DNA of 19,768 bases. It comes from Candidatus Dojkabacteria bacterium. GTDB taxonomy: Bacteria > Patescibacteriota > Dojkabacteria > SC72 > JAFGCJ01. Below, piece by piece: positions 7,133 through 13,946 of the stretch. Numbering within the stretch: the stretch's first letter is position 1; every line of letters starts with the position of its first letter. The stretch lies in contig JAQVGB010000010.1 in NCBI GenBank assembly GCA_028696915.1, positions 1 through 19,768 on the forward strand, read 5' to 3'. A program made the translations under genes and the position numbers. The notes under the pieces are model-generated. The model had not been told where the DNA came from and ran no database searches. It worked only from the letters and a program-made list of their open reading frames with translations.

Positions 7133-7141
7133 TTGTCCACA
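7133..7141 (+). promoter_or_regulatory. DnaA-box-like nonamer TTGTCCACA
   Basis: TTGTCCACA differs from the E. coli DnaA consensus TTATCCACA at one base. A perfect match lies 55 bp downstream. Only two sites were seen, and no replication genes are nearby. Confidence 0.3.
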
Positions 7142-7196
7142 AAAATGCCGATTTTGTTGCGATTATCACCTGTTTCACGGGCGCGATTATCTGTGG

Positions 7197-7205
7197 TTAT
7201 CCACA
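7197..7205 (+). promoter_or_regulatory. perfect DnaA-box match TTATCCACA
   Basis: This is an exact match to the DnaA consensus nonamer. It also forms part of a small hairpin (TGTGG-TTAT-CCACA, 7192-7205), so the match could be a by-product of a stem. Together with the near-match at 7133-7141 and the GCGATTATC direct repeat it makes a modest case for a DnaA-binding region, perhaps a regulatory cluster rather than an origin. Confidence 0.35.
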
Positions 7206-7323
7206 AGAGGGCACGGTCGGGTCATCACTCCCCGACCTCGACGTTGCTTCTGGAAGATCAATGAGAATTCTGACAATTTTTATGTATGAATAATGACCTA
7301 TAGTTTTTACCGTCCATCACCCT

Positions 7324-7554
7324 ATGGGCTTAATATACACTATGGGTTATTTTCGTATTTATGAGAATGTTCAACCCCTACCCCCTACTCCGCAAAAGCA
7401 TGTCGTCTTTTTGGTGCCAGCATGTCAAGGATTATTTCAGTATGAAATAAGTTTGCGGCCCATACAGACGGCACATATTTTCGGAGGGTTTTTCACGTAT
7501 ATGGGAGAAGATCCGGACAGCTCAACAACCAGTCAAGATCCCGCGTTCGCATGA
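7324..7554 (+). CDS. doubtful short ORF, 76 aa
   Basis: An open frame rich in Gly, Phe and Tyr, with a second in-frame ATG at 7339. A TAATAT-like box sits 5 bp before that second ATG. No domain is recognised and there is no ribosome binding site. The stop is 11 bp from the convergent stop of the membrane protein gene. Length alone does not prove coding; it is listed because nothing else explains this stretch. Confidence 0.2.
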   Translation: MGLIYTMGYFRIYENVQPLPPTPQKHVVFLVPACQGLFQYEISLRPIQTAHIFGGFFTYMGEDPDSSTTSQDPAFA

Positions 7555-7565
7555 GCGTCAGATAA

Positions 7566-8597
7566 TCACGCCCACAGAGGGCCTGCAATACCCCAGGAAG
7601 CGTTGAGGATGAGAATGACCAGGACAATACACAGGACAACCGTATATTCCCAGAAAATGAGGGGCCTGAGGACCTTGCGGATATCGTGCATGACAATTCC
7701 GACACCGATATACGAAACAATCGTCGGCAGAAGCACACGGAAGACAGTCGAAACTGGCCACATCAGCAAAACCGCCGCGACCATCGCACTGCAGACAGTC
7801 AGCACTGTGCTGTACGACAACACGACGCGGGGATGCAGACCAAAGTGCGAAAGGTGCAAGAATGTCGCCACAAAAAGCGTTGCAGTCAACAATGCAACCG
7901 TCAATGGAAGTGACAGCCCCTGATCAACAATGAAGTAGGAAACAAAAAAGATGCTGAACAACGAAACGGCATACGAAGCCGTCTGTGCGACTTGCAGAAG
8001 AGGAAGTGTTTTAACGGTTGCCACATTGAGCACATTCGCGGTCAGGAAAACCACCGCCAGGACCACAACAAAAACCAGAAGCAACGCCCCGAAAATCAGC
8101 GCTTCGTATATCCGTTGGAATCGCTGAAAAAAGAACAGCTCCACAAATAAGACCAGACCGAAGACAAAAAGCGACGGCAGCGGCAAAACAGTCAGATATC
8201 CGGCCGGCAGAAACTCAAACCGAAACGCCCACATAAGGCCCACGTAGGTCAGCGCCCCGGCGACAAATGCGACCAGCACCATTTCGTGAGAACTCCAGTC
8301 GTGCTGACCCCACAACTTCAAGCCGAACACAAGAAGGACAATCAGCGCGGATATCATGAACACCCTCCGGCGCTTGCCCGGATCACGCTGAGCCGCAACT
8401 GCGCTCCTGCGGGGCACGGTGTATACCGACTCTTCAAGCACTTCCTCACCCTGCTCTTTTTTCTTCCGGGTCTTTTGCTTCTGGGCCTCATCAAAAAAAT
8501 CCTGAACCGGAAAGGTCTGCTCCCGCTGGACTTGCGGTATGATCCGCTCCAGTTTCTTCAGTCTCGACTGACGTAGTTTCTCAATAAGTCCAAACAT
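7566..8597 (-). CDS. polytopic membrane protein of unknown function
   Basis: 343 aa when started at the internal ATG at 8597 (MFGLIEKLRQ). A longer reading from 8654 would overlap ruvB by 44 bp and adds a poor N-terminus. Residues 1-77 are charged and Lys/Glu/Arg-rich with helical character, probably cytoplasmic. About nine membrane helices follow, beginning near RRVFMISALIVLLVFGLKLW and ending FWEYTVVLCIVLVILILNA close to the C-terminus. No catalytic motif is visible, and few charged residues lie inside the helices. It sits 13 bp after ruvB on the same strand and is probably co-transcribed. A TATGAT box (8610-8615 on -) overlaps the ruvB stop and lies 12 bp before the ATG, so it may also have its own near-leaderless promoter. 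The function is unknown. Confidence 0.75.
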   Translation of the reverse strand: MFGLIEKLRQSRLKKLERIIPQVQREQTFPVQDFFDEAQKQKTRKKKEQGEEVLEESVYTVPRRSAVAAQRDPGKRRRVFMISALIVLLVFGLKLWGQHDWSSHEMVLVAFVAGALTYVGLMWAFRFEFLPAGYLTVLPLPSLFVFGLVLFVELFFFQRFQRIYEALIFGALLLVFVVVLAVVFLTANVLNVATVKTLPLLQVAQTASYAVSLFSIFFVSYFIVDQGLSLPLTVALLTATLFVATFLHLSHFGLHPRVVLSYSTVLTVCSAMVAAVLLMWPVSTVFRVLLPTIVSYIGVGIVMHDIRKVLRPLIFWEYTVVLCIVLVILILNASWGIAGPLWA

Positions 8598-8610
8598 CGT
8601 TGTGAGTGTA

Positions 8611-9717
8611 TCATACTCCGAGACGTTCCTGACCGATTGTCCCGGGAAAATCAATCTTCAAGTGCCGGTACGCCGCCTTCGTCGCAACCCTGCCGCGCGG
8701 TGTCCGCTTCAGCAATCCCTTCTGGATCAGAAACGGCTCGTACACCTCCGCGATCGTATCCAGTTCTTCTGAAACAGCGGCCGCCACCGTCGAAAGCCCC
8801 ACCGGACCGCCTTCAAATTTCTCAATGACCGTACCAAGGATCCGGCGGTCAAGCTCATCCAACCCCATGGCGTCAACACCCAGACGATCCAACGCCTCAC
8901 GCGCGGTCACAACGTCAATCTGTCCGTTCGGACGGATGACCTGTGCATAGTCACGGACCCGCTTGAACAGCCGTTGCGCGATACGGGCTGTCCCTCTCGA
9001 TCGCAGTGCAATTTCACGTGCCGCGTCATCAGTTATCGTGACCCCCATCAACAGGCCGACTCTCTTCACAATGTCAACGAGCGCTGAATCGGCAAAGTAG
9101 TCCAACCGCTGAACAAACCCGAACCGGTCCCTCAGCGGGGAGCTCAAAAGCCCTACCCTCGTCGTCGCCCCTATTAATGTGAATGGCGCAAGCGTGAGCC
9201 TGAGCGCTTTTGCAGACGGGCCCTTTCCCACGACAATATCCAATCGGAAGTCTTCCATCGCCGGGTACAGGACTTCCTCAACACCCCGGTTGAGCCGGTG
9301 GATCTCGTCAATAAACAGCACATCTCCATCCTGGAGTCCGGTCAGGATCGCGGCAAGATCACCCTGTCGCGTAATCGCCGGTCCCGACGTCATGCGCACT
9401 GACGACCCCATCTCATTTGCAACAACCTGCGCAAATGTTGTTTTGCCAAGTCCCGGAGGCCCATGGAACAGAATATGGTCGACACTCTCACTGCGCTTTC
9501 GCGCCGCGTCCACAAGGATCTTCAACGCTTCGCACTCAGCACTTCTGCCAATGATGTCACGTAAATATTTCGGACGAAGCGGAAGTTCCTCTGTTTCCTC
9601 CGGTGATGAGCTCGCAAGGGGGGATGACGCGGGCCAGTCGACAGCCTTGCCGCGCCGGTTCATCTGATCACGCTTTCCTCTCTGAGTGGCTTTGTTGCTT
9701 GATCTATCTAACGTCAT
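8611..9717 (-). CDS. ruvB: Holliday junction branch-migration ATPase RuvB
   Basis: 368 aa, slightly longer than E. coli RuvB (336) because of an extra N-terminal tail of about 25 residues rich in Arg, Lys and Ser. RuvB forms hexameric rings that use ATP to drive branch migration of the RuvA-bound Holliday junction. AAA+ signatures are complete: Walker A HGPPGLGKTT (85-94), Walker B FIDEIH (135-140), sensor 1 GATTR (183-187), the arginine-finger box LSSPLRDRFG (191-200), and sensor 2 around RGTARIAQRLFKRVRD (241-256). A RuvB-type winged helix follows (about 280-360, with GGPVGLSTVAAAVSEE). The start is the ATG at 9717, ten bp downstream of an extended -10. It is separated from ruvC-ruvA by the PPDK_N and methyltransferase genes. 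Confidence 0.97.
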   Translation of the reverse strand: MTLDRSSNKATQRGKRDQMNRRGKAVDWPASSPLASSSPEETEELPLRPKYLRDIIGRSAECEALKILVDAARKRSESVDHILFHGPPGLGKTTFAQVVANEMGSSVRMTSGPAITRQGDLAAILTGLQDGDVLFIDEIHRLNRGVEEVLYPAMEDFRLDIVVGKGPSAKALRLTLAPFTLIGATTRVGLLSSPLRDRFGFVQRLDYFADSALVDIVKRVGLLMGVTITDDAAREIALRSRGTARIAQRLFKRVRDYAQVIRPNGQIDVVTAREALDRLGVDAMGLDELDRRILGTVIEKFEGGPVGLSTVAAAVSEELDTIAEVYEPFLIQKGLLKRTPRGRVATKAAYRHLKIDFPGTIGQERLGV

Positions 9718-9727
9718 GATACCGGCA

Positions 9728-9736
9728 ATTGTACCA
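9728..9736 (-). promoter_or_regulatory. extended -10 promoter element for ruvB
   Basis: On the - strand TGGTACAAT fits the extended -10 consensus (TGnTAnnnT). Ten bases separate it from the ruvB ATG. Transcription usually starts about 7 bases past the -10, so the leader would be only 3-4 bases. The identical nonamer stands in front of the divergent methyltransferase gene. Confidence 0.55.
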
Positions 9737-9895
9737 CGCCCCCCAAAGCGCCTCCAGCCGTCGACTACCGCAGGACCATCGCCTCACCGCACCCTGTCAA
9801 CGTTCACCGCCCGGTCTTCCTGATATCGTCAGGCGTCAAGACTGACTCCGCACACCATGCATCGAGTCGTCAGGCGCACATCTACCGGGAAATCA

Positions 9896-9904
9896 TGGTA
9901 CAAT
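9896..9904 (+). promoter_or_regulatory. extended -10 promoter element for the methyltransferase gene
   Basis: TGGTACAAT lies 9 bases before the ATG at 9914. It is the same nonamer, at nearly the same distance, as in front of ruvB. It implies a leaderless or near-leaderless mRNA and supports choosing the ATG at 9914 over the earlier one at 9857, which lies upstream of this box. Confidence 0.55.
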
Positions 9905-9913
9905 GAACATAGA

Positions 9914-10795
9914 ATGTCACCGCATCATCCGTCCCGGCACACCCCCCACAGTTCCTCCGGTTCGCAGCCGGTCCGGAAACAGACTGATTCTCCATCCAAA
10001 CACGCCGGCCGTGCACCGCATCGGCCACGAAAAACCCGTCAGGGATGGCAGCGCGTTTCGGGCTGGTACGATAGTTTGGTTGGGAATACCGGCAGTATTT
10101 TTCACAGAAATGTAGCAATCCCCATCGTTTCGGAGCTTCTGTCAGTTACAAACGGTGAACGGGTGTTGGACCTGGGATGTGGTCAAGGAGCACTATTTTC
10201 AGCACTCAAGTCAAAGCCGGTCGAGTACGTCGGAGTCGATGCAAGCTCCGCGTTGATAACGGCGGCCCGGAACCGACACCCATCGGGCACATTTATCCGT
10301 GCAGACGTCGGCCGTCTCCCGCGTTCAGGAATAGTCGACCATTCGTTCGACGCAGTCGTATTTCTCTTCAGCATCCAGGACATGCCCGATCTGGCAAAAG
10401 CGATCGCGACGGCGGCACAGGCAAGCAAACCTGACGCGAAACTTGTCGTCTTTATGACCCACCCTGCATTCCGGATACCACGCCAGAGTGGATGGGAGTT
10501 TGATCAGGGACGAAAACTGTACTACCGAAGAATTGACAGCTATATGTCGGAGCTCAGTATCCCGCTAAGGCCGCACTTCAGGACGAAACAGCCGCTGACC
10601 CGAAGCTTTCACCGGCCGGTGGGAATTTACATTAGCGAGCTGGTGCGACATGGATTTCACATCGACCGGTTCAAGGAAATTCCATACCACGCCCCCAAAA
10701 ACGAGAAAAATTCCGCTATGAAGCGAGCAGAGGCTGAAATTCCGCACTTCCTCGCACTCAGAGCACGGTACCGTCCTATCGGGGACCGGTCCTGA
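9914..10795 (+). CDS. class I SAM-dependent methyltransferase
   Basis: 293 aa from the ATG at 9914. The N-terminal ~45 residues are Ser/His/Pro/Arg-rich and probably disordered. A Rossmann methyltransferase follows: motif I VLDLGCGQG (84-92), motif II acidic loop YVGVDAS (D109), FIRADVGRLP (127-136) and FDAVVFLFSIQDM (145-157). Next comes a HPAFRIPRQSGW segment (183-194) and a KLYYRRIDSYMS element. I associate these with a methyltransferase group common in candidate-phyla bacteria whose substrate is not known; this association is from memory. It is the only clear gene on + right of 5.1 kb. It diverges from ruvB and its 3' end overlaps the PPDK_N gene by 20 bp. The substrate cannot be deduced; a small molecule, lipid or nucleic acid are all possible. 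Confidence 0.85.
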   Translation: MSPHHPSRHTPHSSSGSQPVRKQTDSPSKHAGRAPHRPRKTRQGWQRVSGWYDSLVGNTGSIFHRNVAIPIVSELLSVTNGERVLDLGCGQGALFSALKSKPVEYVGVDASSALITAARNRHPSGTFIRADVGRLPRSGIVDHSFDAVVFLFSIQDMPDLAKAIATAAQASKPDAKLVVFMTHPAFRIPRQSGWEFDQGRKLYYRRIDSYMSELSIPLRPHFRTKQPLTRSFHRPVGIYISELVRHGFHIDRFKEIPYHAPKNEKNSAMKRAEAEIPHFLALRARYRPIGDRS

Positions 10796-11750
10796 GCGCA
10801 CGCGACTGCAGAATGAAAAACTCACTCCCATTAAACGCCCACTCTATCGCCTGAGGCTTGCCGTAGTATTCCTCTATATGCAGGCACAGCCGTGCAAGCT
10901 CACGGACCTGCTCGTTTGAAAGCTTACGTTGACGCTGACGGTCGAGCGGCACATCAACCAGACGGTGCCTATTCTCCTCAAGGATAACTTCTTTCATTTG
11001 GTTGCCGACCGTGTAGCGGGCAAGTTTGAGCGTTTTTCGGTTGACCGCACAGCGGTCGGGCGCGACGATCCCCGAAACCATCGCCTCTCCAAGCCCCCAC
11101 CCCGCCTCAAGGTACAACTTCTCCTCGTCCTCGCCGGGAATATCCATGGTATAGCACATCCCTGAAATATCGGCATCGACCATATTCTGGATAACGACAC
11201 CTACCATGACATCTTCGGCCTCAATATCATGTTCAAGAAGATACTGCAGTGACGGGAACGCGTAGAGCGACAGCCAGCACAGTTTGAGATTTGAAACAAG
11301 CTTTTCGGGCTTGACGTTGAGAGATGTCGCAAGACTCCCATCGTAGGGAATCCACTCCTTGCCCTTTTTCAACACCCCGGAGCTTCTGACCGCGAAATAG
11401 TCTCCACCCAGCGTCCCTGCCTCAGCTTCAATTTCTTTTGCAATCGTATCCCCTACCTCGTAGTGAACAGACAGCGATTGAGCTTGTGACGAGAGCTCCA
11501 TTACCCGCTCCTGACCAGACACAATGACATGGGAAAACAGATCGTTCATTTCGCTCTGAAGGCCGCTTTTTTTCATAAAGGCACGGTATAGGGATGTCGT
11601 GACTACGAAACCATGTGGTATAGGAAATCCGACGCTCATCAACTCCCCGAGCTGGGATCCCTTCTGGCCGCACTGCTCGATATCACCTCCTCTGACACTG
11701 AACAGCGGAATTGTATGAGACAAGGCAGTAGCGCTCCAATTAATCAGCAC
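10776..11750 (-). CDS. stand-alone PEP/pyruvate-binding (PPDK_N, ATP-grasp) protein
   Basis: 324 aa, equal to only the N-terminal ATP-binding domain of PEP synthase (about 790 aa) or pyruvate phosphate dikinase. Recognisable blocks in order: GQKGSQLGELMSVGFPIPHG (28-47), AVRSSG (120-125), the YDGSLATSLNV stretch (136-146), VIQNMVDADISGMCYTMDIP (186-205), EAGWGLGEAMVSG (215-227) and QAIEWAF...FFILQSRAL (300-319). No phosphohistidine swivel domain or C-terminal TIM-barrel is present, so it cannot be a complete PEP synthase. It may phosphorylate a separate carrier protein or another substrate, as rifampin phosphotransferase-like enzymes do. The start is a GTG at 11750. A TATACT box (11784-11789 on -) lies 33 bp upstream. 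It is 89 bp after ruvA. Confidence 0.85.
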   Translation of the reverse strand: MLINWSATALSHTIPLFSVRGGDIEQCGQKGSQLGELMSVGFPIPHGFVVTTSLYRAFMKKSGLQSEMNDLFSHVIVSGQERVMELSSQAQSLSVHYEVGDTIAKEIEAEAGTLGGDYFAVRSSGVLKKGKEWIPYDGSLATSLNVKPEKLVSNLKLCWLSLYAFPSLQYLLEHDIEAEDVMVGVVIQNMVDADISGMCYTMDIPGEDEEKLYLEAGWGLGEAMVSGIVAPDRCAVNRKTLKLARYTVGNQMKEVILEENRHRLVDVPLDRQRQRKLSNEQVRELARLCLHIEEYYGKPQAIEWAFNGSEFFILQSRALRTGPR

Positions 11751-11783
11751 CCGCGAGCTGTATCCGCGGCGTCACACTGTTTC

Positions 11784-11789
11784 AGTATA
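11784..11789 (-). promoter_or_regulatory. candidate -10 for the PPDK_N gene
   Basis: TATACT on - lies in the 89-bp gap after ruvA. TTCATA (4/6) stands 18 bp upstream as a weak -35. A transcript starting here would have a leader of about 25 bases. Nearby CCGCG...CGCGG arms (about 11751-11769) could fold in that leader. Confidence 0.35.
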
Positions 11790-11839
11790 CCCCAGTCAGC
11801 AGTAGGATATGAAGCCCCGGCCAGACATCTGTCGTGATC

Positions 11840-12436
11840 TTAGGATTCTCTCTCCGACAAGATCTTTTTGAGAACATCTTCTACGGCCATTCCTTCTGTC
11901 AGAAGCTTCCTACCTACATCCACCATGCTCTTTCGTTCCTTCGCACTGAAACCCAACGTTTCGAGAGCACGGGCAACCTGCTCTGACTCCACCGTTCCGG
12001 TCTTTTGACCGGATTCCTTCTTTCCTGTGCCGAACACCCGGTCCCGCAGTTCAATAATAATCCGTTCCGCCGTCCGTTTCCCGATACCTGGAACAGCGAC
12101 AAGTCCGGCGATATCCTCGTTGACAATCTTGTCGACAAGCTCCGTGCGCTCGATCCGCGCAAGGATCGTTGAGGCAAGCTTCGGGCCAACACCGGATACG
12201 GTCGTAAGAAGTTCAAAGAAATTACGCTCTTCCGCGGTCAAAAAGCCATACAATCCCTGCTCGTTTTCCCTGAAAAACTGACTGGTAAACAGCGATAACT
12301 CCTCACCCTTGTGTACCAAATCCCACACCGGCGACAACGGGGCAATCATGACTTGATAGCCGACCCCTCCATGCGTCCTGATCACGACGTACCCGTCTGT
12401 TTGCTCTATGACCGTACCGGTTATGAATGCAATCAT
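11840..12436 (-). CDS. ruvA: Holliday junction-binding protein RuvA
   Basis: 198 aa when started at the MIAFITGTV methionine (12436), matching the family (about 200). RuvA tetramers bind the four-way junction and load RuvB rings. Domain I is an OB fold (1-65, with GTVIEQTDGYVVI and GVGYQV). Domain II has two helix-hairpin-helix motifs, VSGVGPKLASTIL (about 80-92) and VPGIGKRTAERIIIELRDRV (about 114-133). A linker rich in Gly, Lys and Thr follows, then domain III (about 150-198), a three-helix RuvB-binding bundle. The open frame extends 24 codons further upstream, but that part lies inside ruvC and matches nothing. The chosen start overlaps the ruvC stop as ATGA, indicating translational coupling. 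Confidence 0.96.
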   Translation of the reverse strand: MIAFITGTVIEQTDGYVVIRTHGGVGYQVMIAPLSPVWDLVHKGEELSLFTSQFFRENEQGLYGFLTAEERNFFELLTTVSGVGPKLASTILARIERTELVDKIVNEDIAGLVAVPGIGKRTAERIIIELRDRVFGTGKKESGQKTGTVESEQVARALETLGFSAKERKSMVDVGRKLLTEGMAVEDVLKKILSERES

Positions 12437-12960
12437 GACGGCGTGCCATTCAAGTGACCACGAGGCATGCCTGCAGATGCGCCTGCCGAAACCACGTGCA
12501 GTGCACACATCGCAACCGCCAAGCCATCCGCCGCATCATCGGGAGAGGGAACCTCCTCCAGTTCTAGCAGTTTTCCCACCATTTCCTGTATCTGCTTTTT
12601 TGACGCACGTCCGTACCCGGTGATTCCGTCTTTGATCTGCATCGGAGTGAATTCTAGAATTGGAATTTTGAGACGGGAAATTGCCATCAGGATAACCCCT
12701 CTCGCCTCTCCGACCGCACTCGCCGTTTTCGCGTTCCGACAGAAGAACAACTGCTCCACCGCGGCATAGTCTGGAGCGAATTCCTCCAGCAGTGCATTCA
12801 TATCAGTATAGAGCTCCGTGAGCCGGTCGCCGTGCAATTCTGACTTCTCGGTCGTGATAACTCCATGTTCGATGTGCCGTGCGGTACCCGATGTGCCTCC
12901 TGATTCCACAATCCCCCACCCGGTAATTGCAATGCCCGGATCGACACCAAGAATTCTCAT
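12433..12960 (-). CDS. ruvC: Holliday junction resolvase RuvC
   Basis: 175 aa, the normal RuvC length (about 173). RuvC is a dimeric RNase H-fold endonuclease that nicks opposite strands of the junction to resolve it. The four catalytic acids can be placed: D7 (ILGVDPG), E69 (AAVEQLFF), and D142 and D145 in PDDAADGLAVA. The RNase H core and the KKQIQEMV helix are intact. The start is the ATG at 12960, which has GAGG 7 bases upstream; a GTG two codons earlier is less likely. The stop overlaps the ruvA start by four bases (ATGA). yebC lies 50 bp upstream, as in many bacteria. Confidence 0.96.
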   Translation of the reverse strand: MRILGVDPGIAITGWGIVESGGTSGTARHIEHGVITTEKSELHGDRLTELYTDMNALLEEFAPDYAAVEQLFFCRNAKTASAVGEARGVILMAISRLKIPILEFTPMQIKDGITGYGRASKKQIQEMVGKLLELEEVPSPDDAADGLAVAMCALHVVSAGASAGMPRGHLNGTPS

Positions 12961-13010
12961 AATCACGCCTCACCGCAATGAATTAATAACTCTCCACGTG
13001 TAGAACGGTA

Positions 13011-13793
13011 CTACTCAGCGGTCGTCCAGACATCCTCCACGTCATCATGATCGTCAATAGACTCGACCAGTTGAATAAGTTTCTCCTCGTCAGATTTTTC
13101 CAACGTCTGATACCGCTCAGGAATTTTTGCGATTTCCGATGACAGCACGACAAATCCGATCCCCTCAATTGCGGAGCGCACCCGTGCAAGATCCTGTGCG
13201 ACGGTAAAAACCTCGATCCCGCACACACCGTCATCGTCATTCTCCTGAATGTCCTCAACACCCGAGATATCCATCAGCTCCATGGTCGCTTCGTCACGGT
13301 CCACCTGAACCTCACGCTCTCCCTCGCCGAACTTCTCACCCGCTCGCACCTTCGCACACTTGATGAGCACATGTCCTTTTTCATGGAACTGCCAGAGCAC
13401 GGAGCTTGCGTCCGCGAACGTTCCTCCGTTGTCCTCAAATATCTTCCGAAGTTCACTGACCGTGCGGTTTTTGTTGTCCGTCAGTACGTCAACGGCAACG
13501 GCGACACCACCCGGTCCGTAGCCTCCATACGTTCCTTTCTCCCACTGAACCGTATCTCCATCTCCCTCCCCGGATCCCCGTTTGATAGCCCGTTCAATAT
13601 TTTCCATCGGCATGTTTGCCTCACGGGCCTTCTCGACAGCAAGACGGAGGGAAAAATTGCTCGATGGGTCTCCCCCGCCCTCTCTCGCCGCAATCGTGAT
13701 TGTCCGGCCGAGCTTTGTGAACAATTTCCCACGCCGCGCATCGGCGGCACCCTTTTTACGCTTGATTGTCGCCCACTTGGAATGACCTGACAT
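13011..13793 (-). CDS. yebC: YebC/PmpR-family protein
   Basis: 260 aa, slightly above the usual 240-250. The N-terminus MSGHSKWATIKRKKGAADARRGKLFTK is the diagnostic YebC opening (quoted only as a pattern: GHSKW..IK..K...DA.RGK.FTK). Other family blocks are the NMP.ENIERAIKRG segment (about 59-73), YGGYGPGGVAV (about 88-98) and the NGGTFA...VLWQF block (about 122-135). The acidic C-terminus (DDHDDVEDVWTTAE) ends as in the family. Members act as DNA-binding transcription regulators (PmpR) or as ribosome-associated translation factors relieving stalls; the sequence alone does not decide. The first block matches the family from the very first residue, fixing the start at 13793. A TAGTAT box stands 9 bp before the ATG, with no Shine-Dalgarno sequence. 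Confidence 0.95.
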   Translation of the reverse strand: MSGHSKWATIKRKKGAADARRGKLFTKLGRTITIAAREGGGDPSSNFSLRLAVEKAREANMPMENIERAIKRGSGEGDGDTVQWEKGTYGGYGPGGVAVAVDVLTDNKNRTVSELRKIFEDNGGTFADASSVLWQFHEKGHVLIKCAKVRAGEKFGEGEREVQVDRDEATMELMDISGVEDIQENDDDGVCGIEVFTVAQDLARVRSAIEGIGFVVLSSEIAKIPERYQTLEKSDEEKLIQLVESIDDHDDVEDVWTTAE

Positions 13794-13802
13794 ACTATGG
13801 AT

Positions 13803-13808
13803 ATACTA
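13803..13808 (-). promoter_or_regulatory. candidate -10 for yebC at near-leaderless distance
   Basis: TAGTAT on - lies 9 bases before the yebC ATG, the same spacing as the methyltransferase promoter (9) and close to ruvB (10). The overlapping TATATC, 6 bases from the ATG, is an alternative. Confidence 0.35.
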
Positions 13809-13946
13809 AGCCAAAACGCGTATCCGCGCAAGTTCAGCCATTATCACGGGACAACTGAATATCCTCACCCCACTACTAATGCCGAAACGAAGGGGACATA
13901 AAGGTTATTTGGTTGACGAACCATTGATCAAATGCTTCCCTATCCC

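Larger units (their letters stand above)
6608..7323. other. long AT-rich intergenic region with hairpins and DnaA-box-like nonamers
   Basis: No convincing gene is seen in this stretch. It differs from the other intergenic DNA here: sampled lines have nearly equal G and C on +, whereas 4321-4440 and 17941-18300 are strongly C-rich. It holds an 11-bp inverted repeat (6919-6948), a CCCCT-CAGG-AGGGG hairpin (6975-6988), AGTGCT/AGCGCT arms (6992-7008, one G-U pair), CGCAAC/GTTGCG arms around 7120-7161, and GGTCGGG/CCCGACC arms (7215-7237). There is also a direct repeat GCGATTATC at 7159-7167 and 7183-7191. Balanced G and C plus clustered stems would fit a structured RNA or a protein-binding region. 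No known RNA family was recognised. Confidence 0.45.

Noticed and set aside
7133..7205. Chromosome replication origin
   Set aside because: Only two DnaA-box-like sites, no dnaA, dnaN or rpmH nearby, and the C-over-G skew has the same sign on both sides (4.3 kb and 18 kb).
11682..11691. A perfect Shine-Dalgarno-like AGGAGGTGAT on the - strand near the 5' end of the PPDK_N gene
   Set aside because: It is inside the coding frame (Arg-Gly-Gly-Asp), upstream of the conserved CGQKG block, and no in-frame start follows it at a useful distance; the GTG after it is in another frame.
12433..12436. UGA recoding (as in some candidate phyla)
   Set aside because: UGA works as a stop in ruvC, yebC, the recombinase, the Gre genes and others, giving proteins of normal length.
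12437..12508. Longer ruvA start (24 extra codons)
   Set aside because: The extension lies within ruvC, matches nothing in RuvA, and the family N-terminus begins exactly at MIAFITG.
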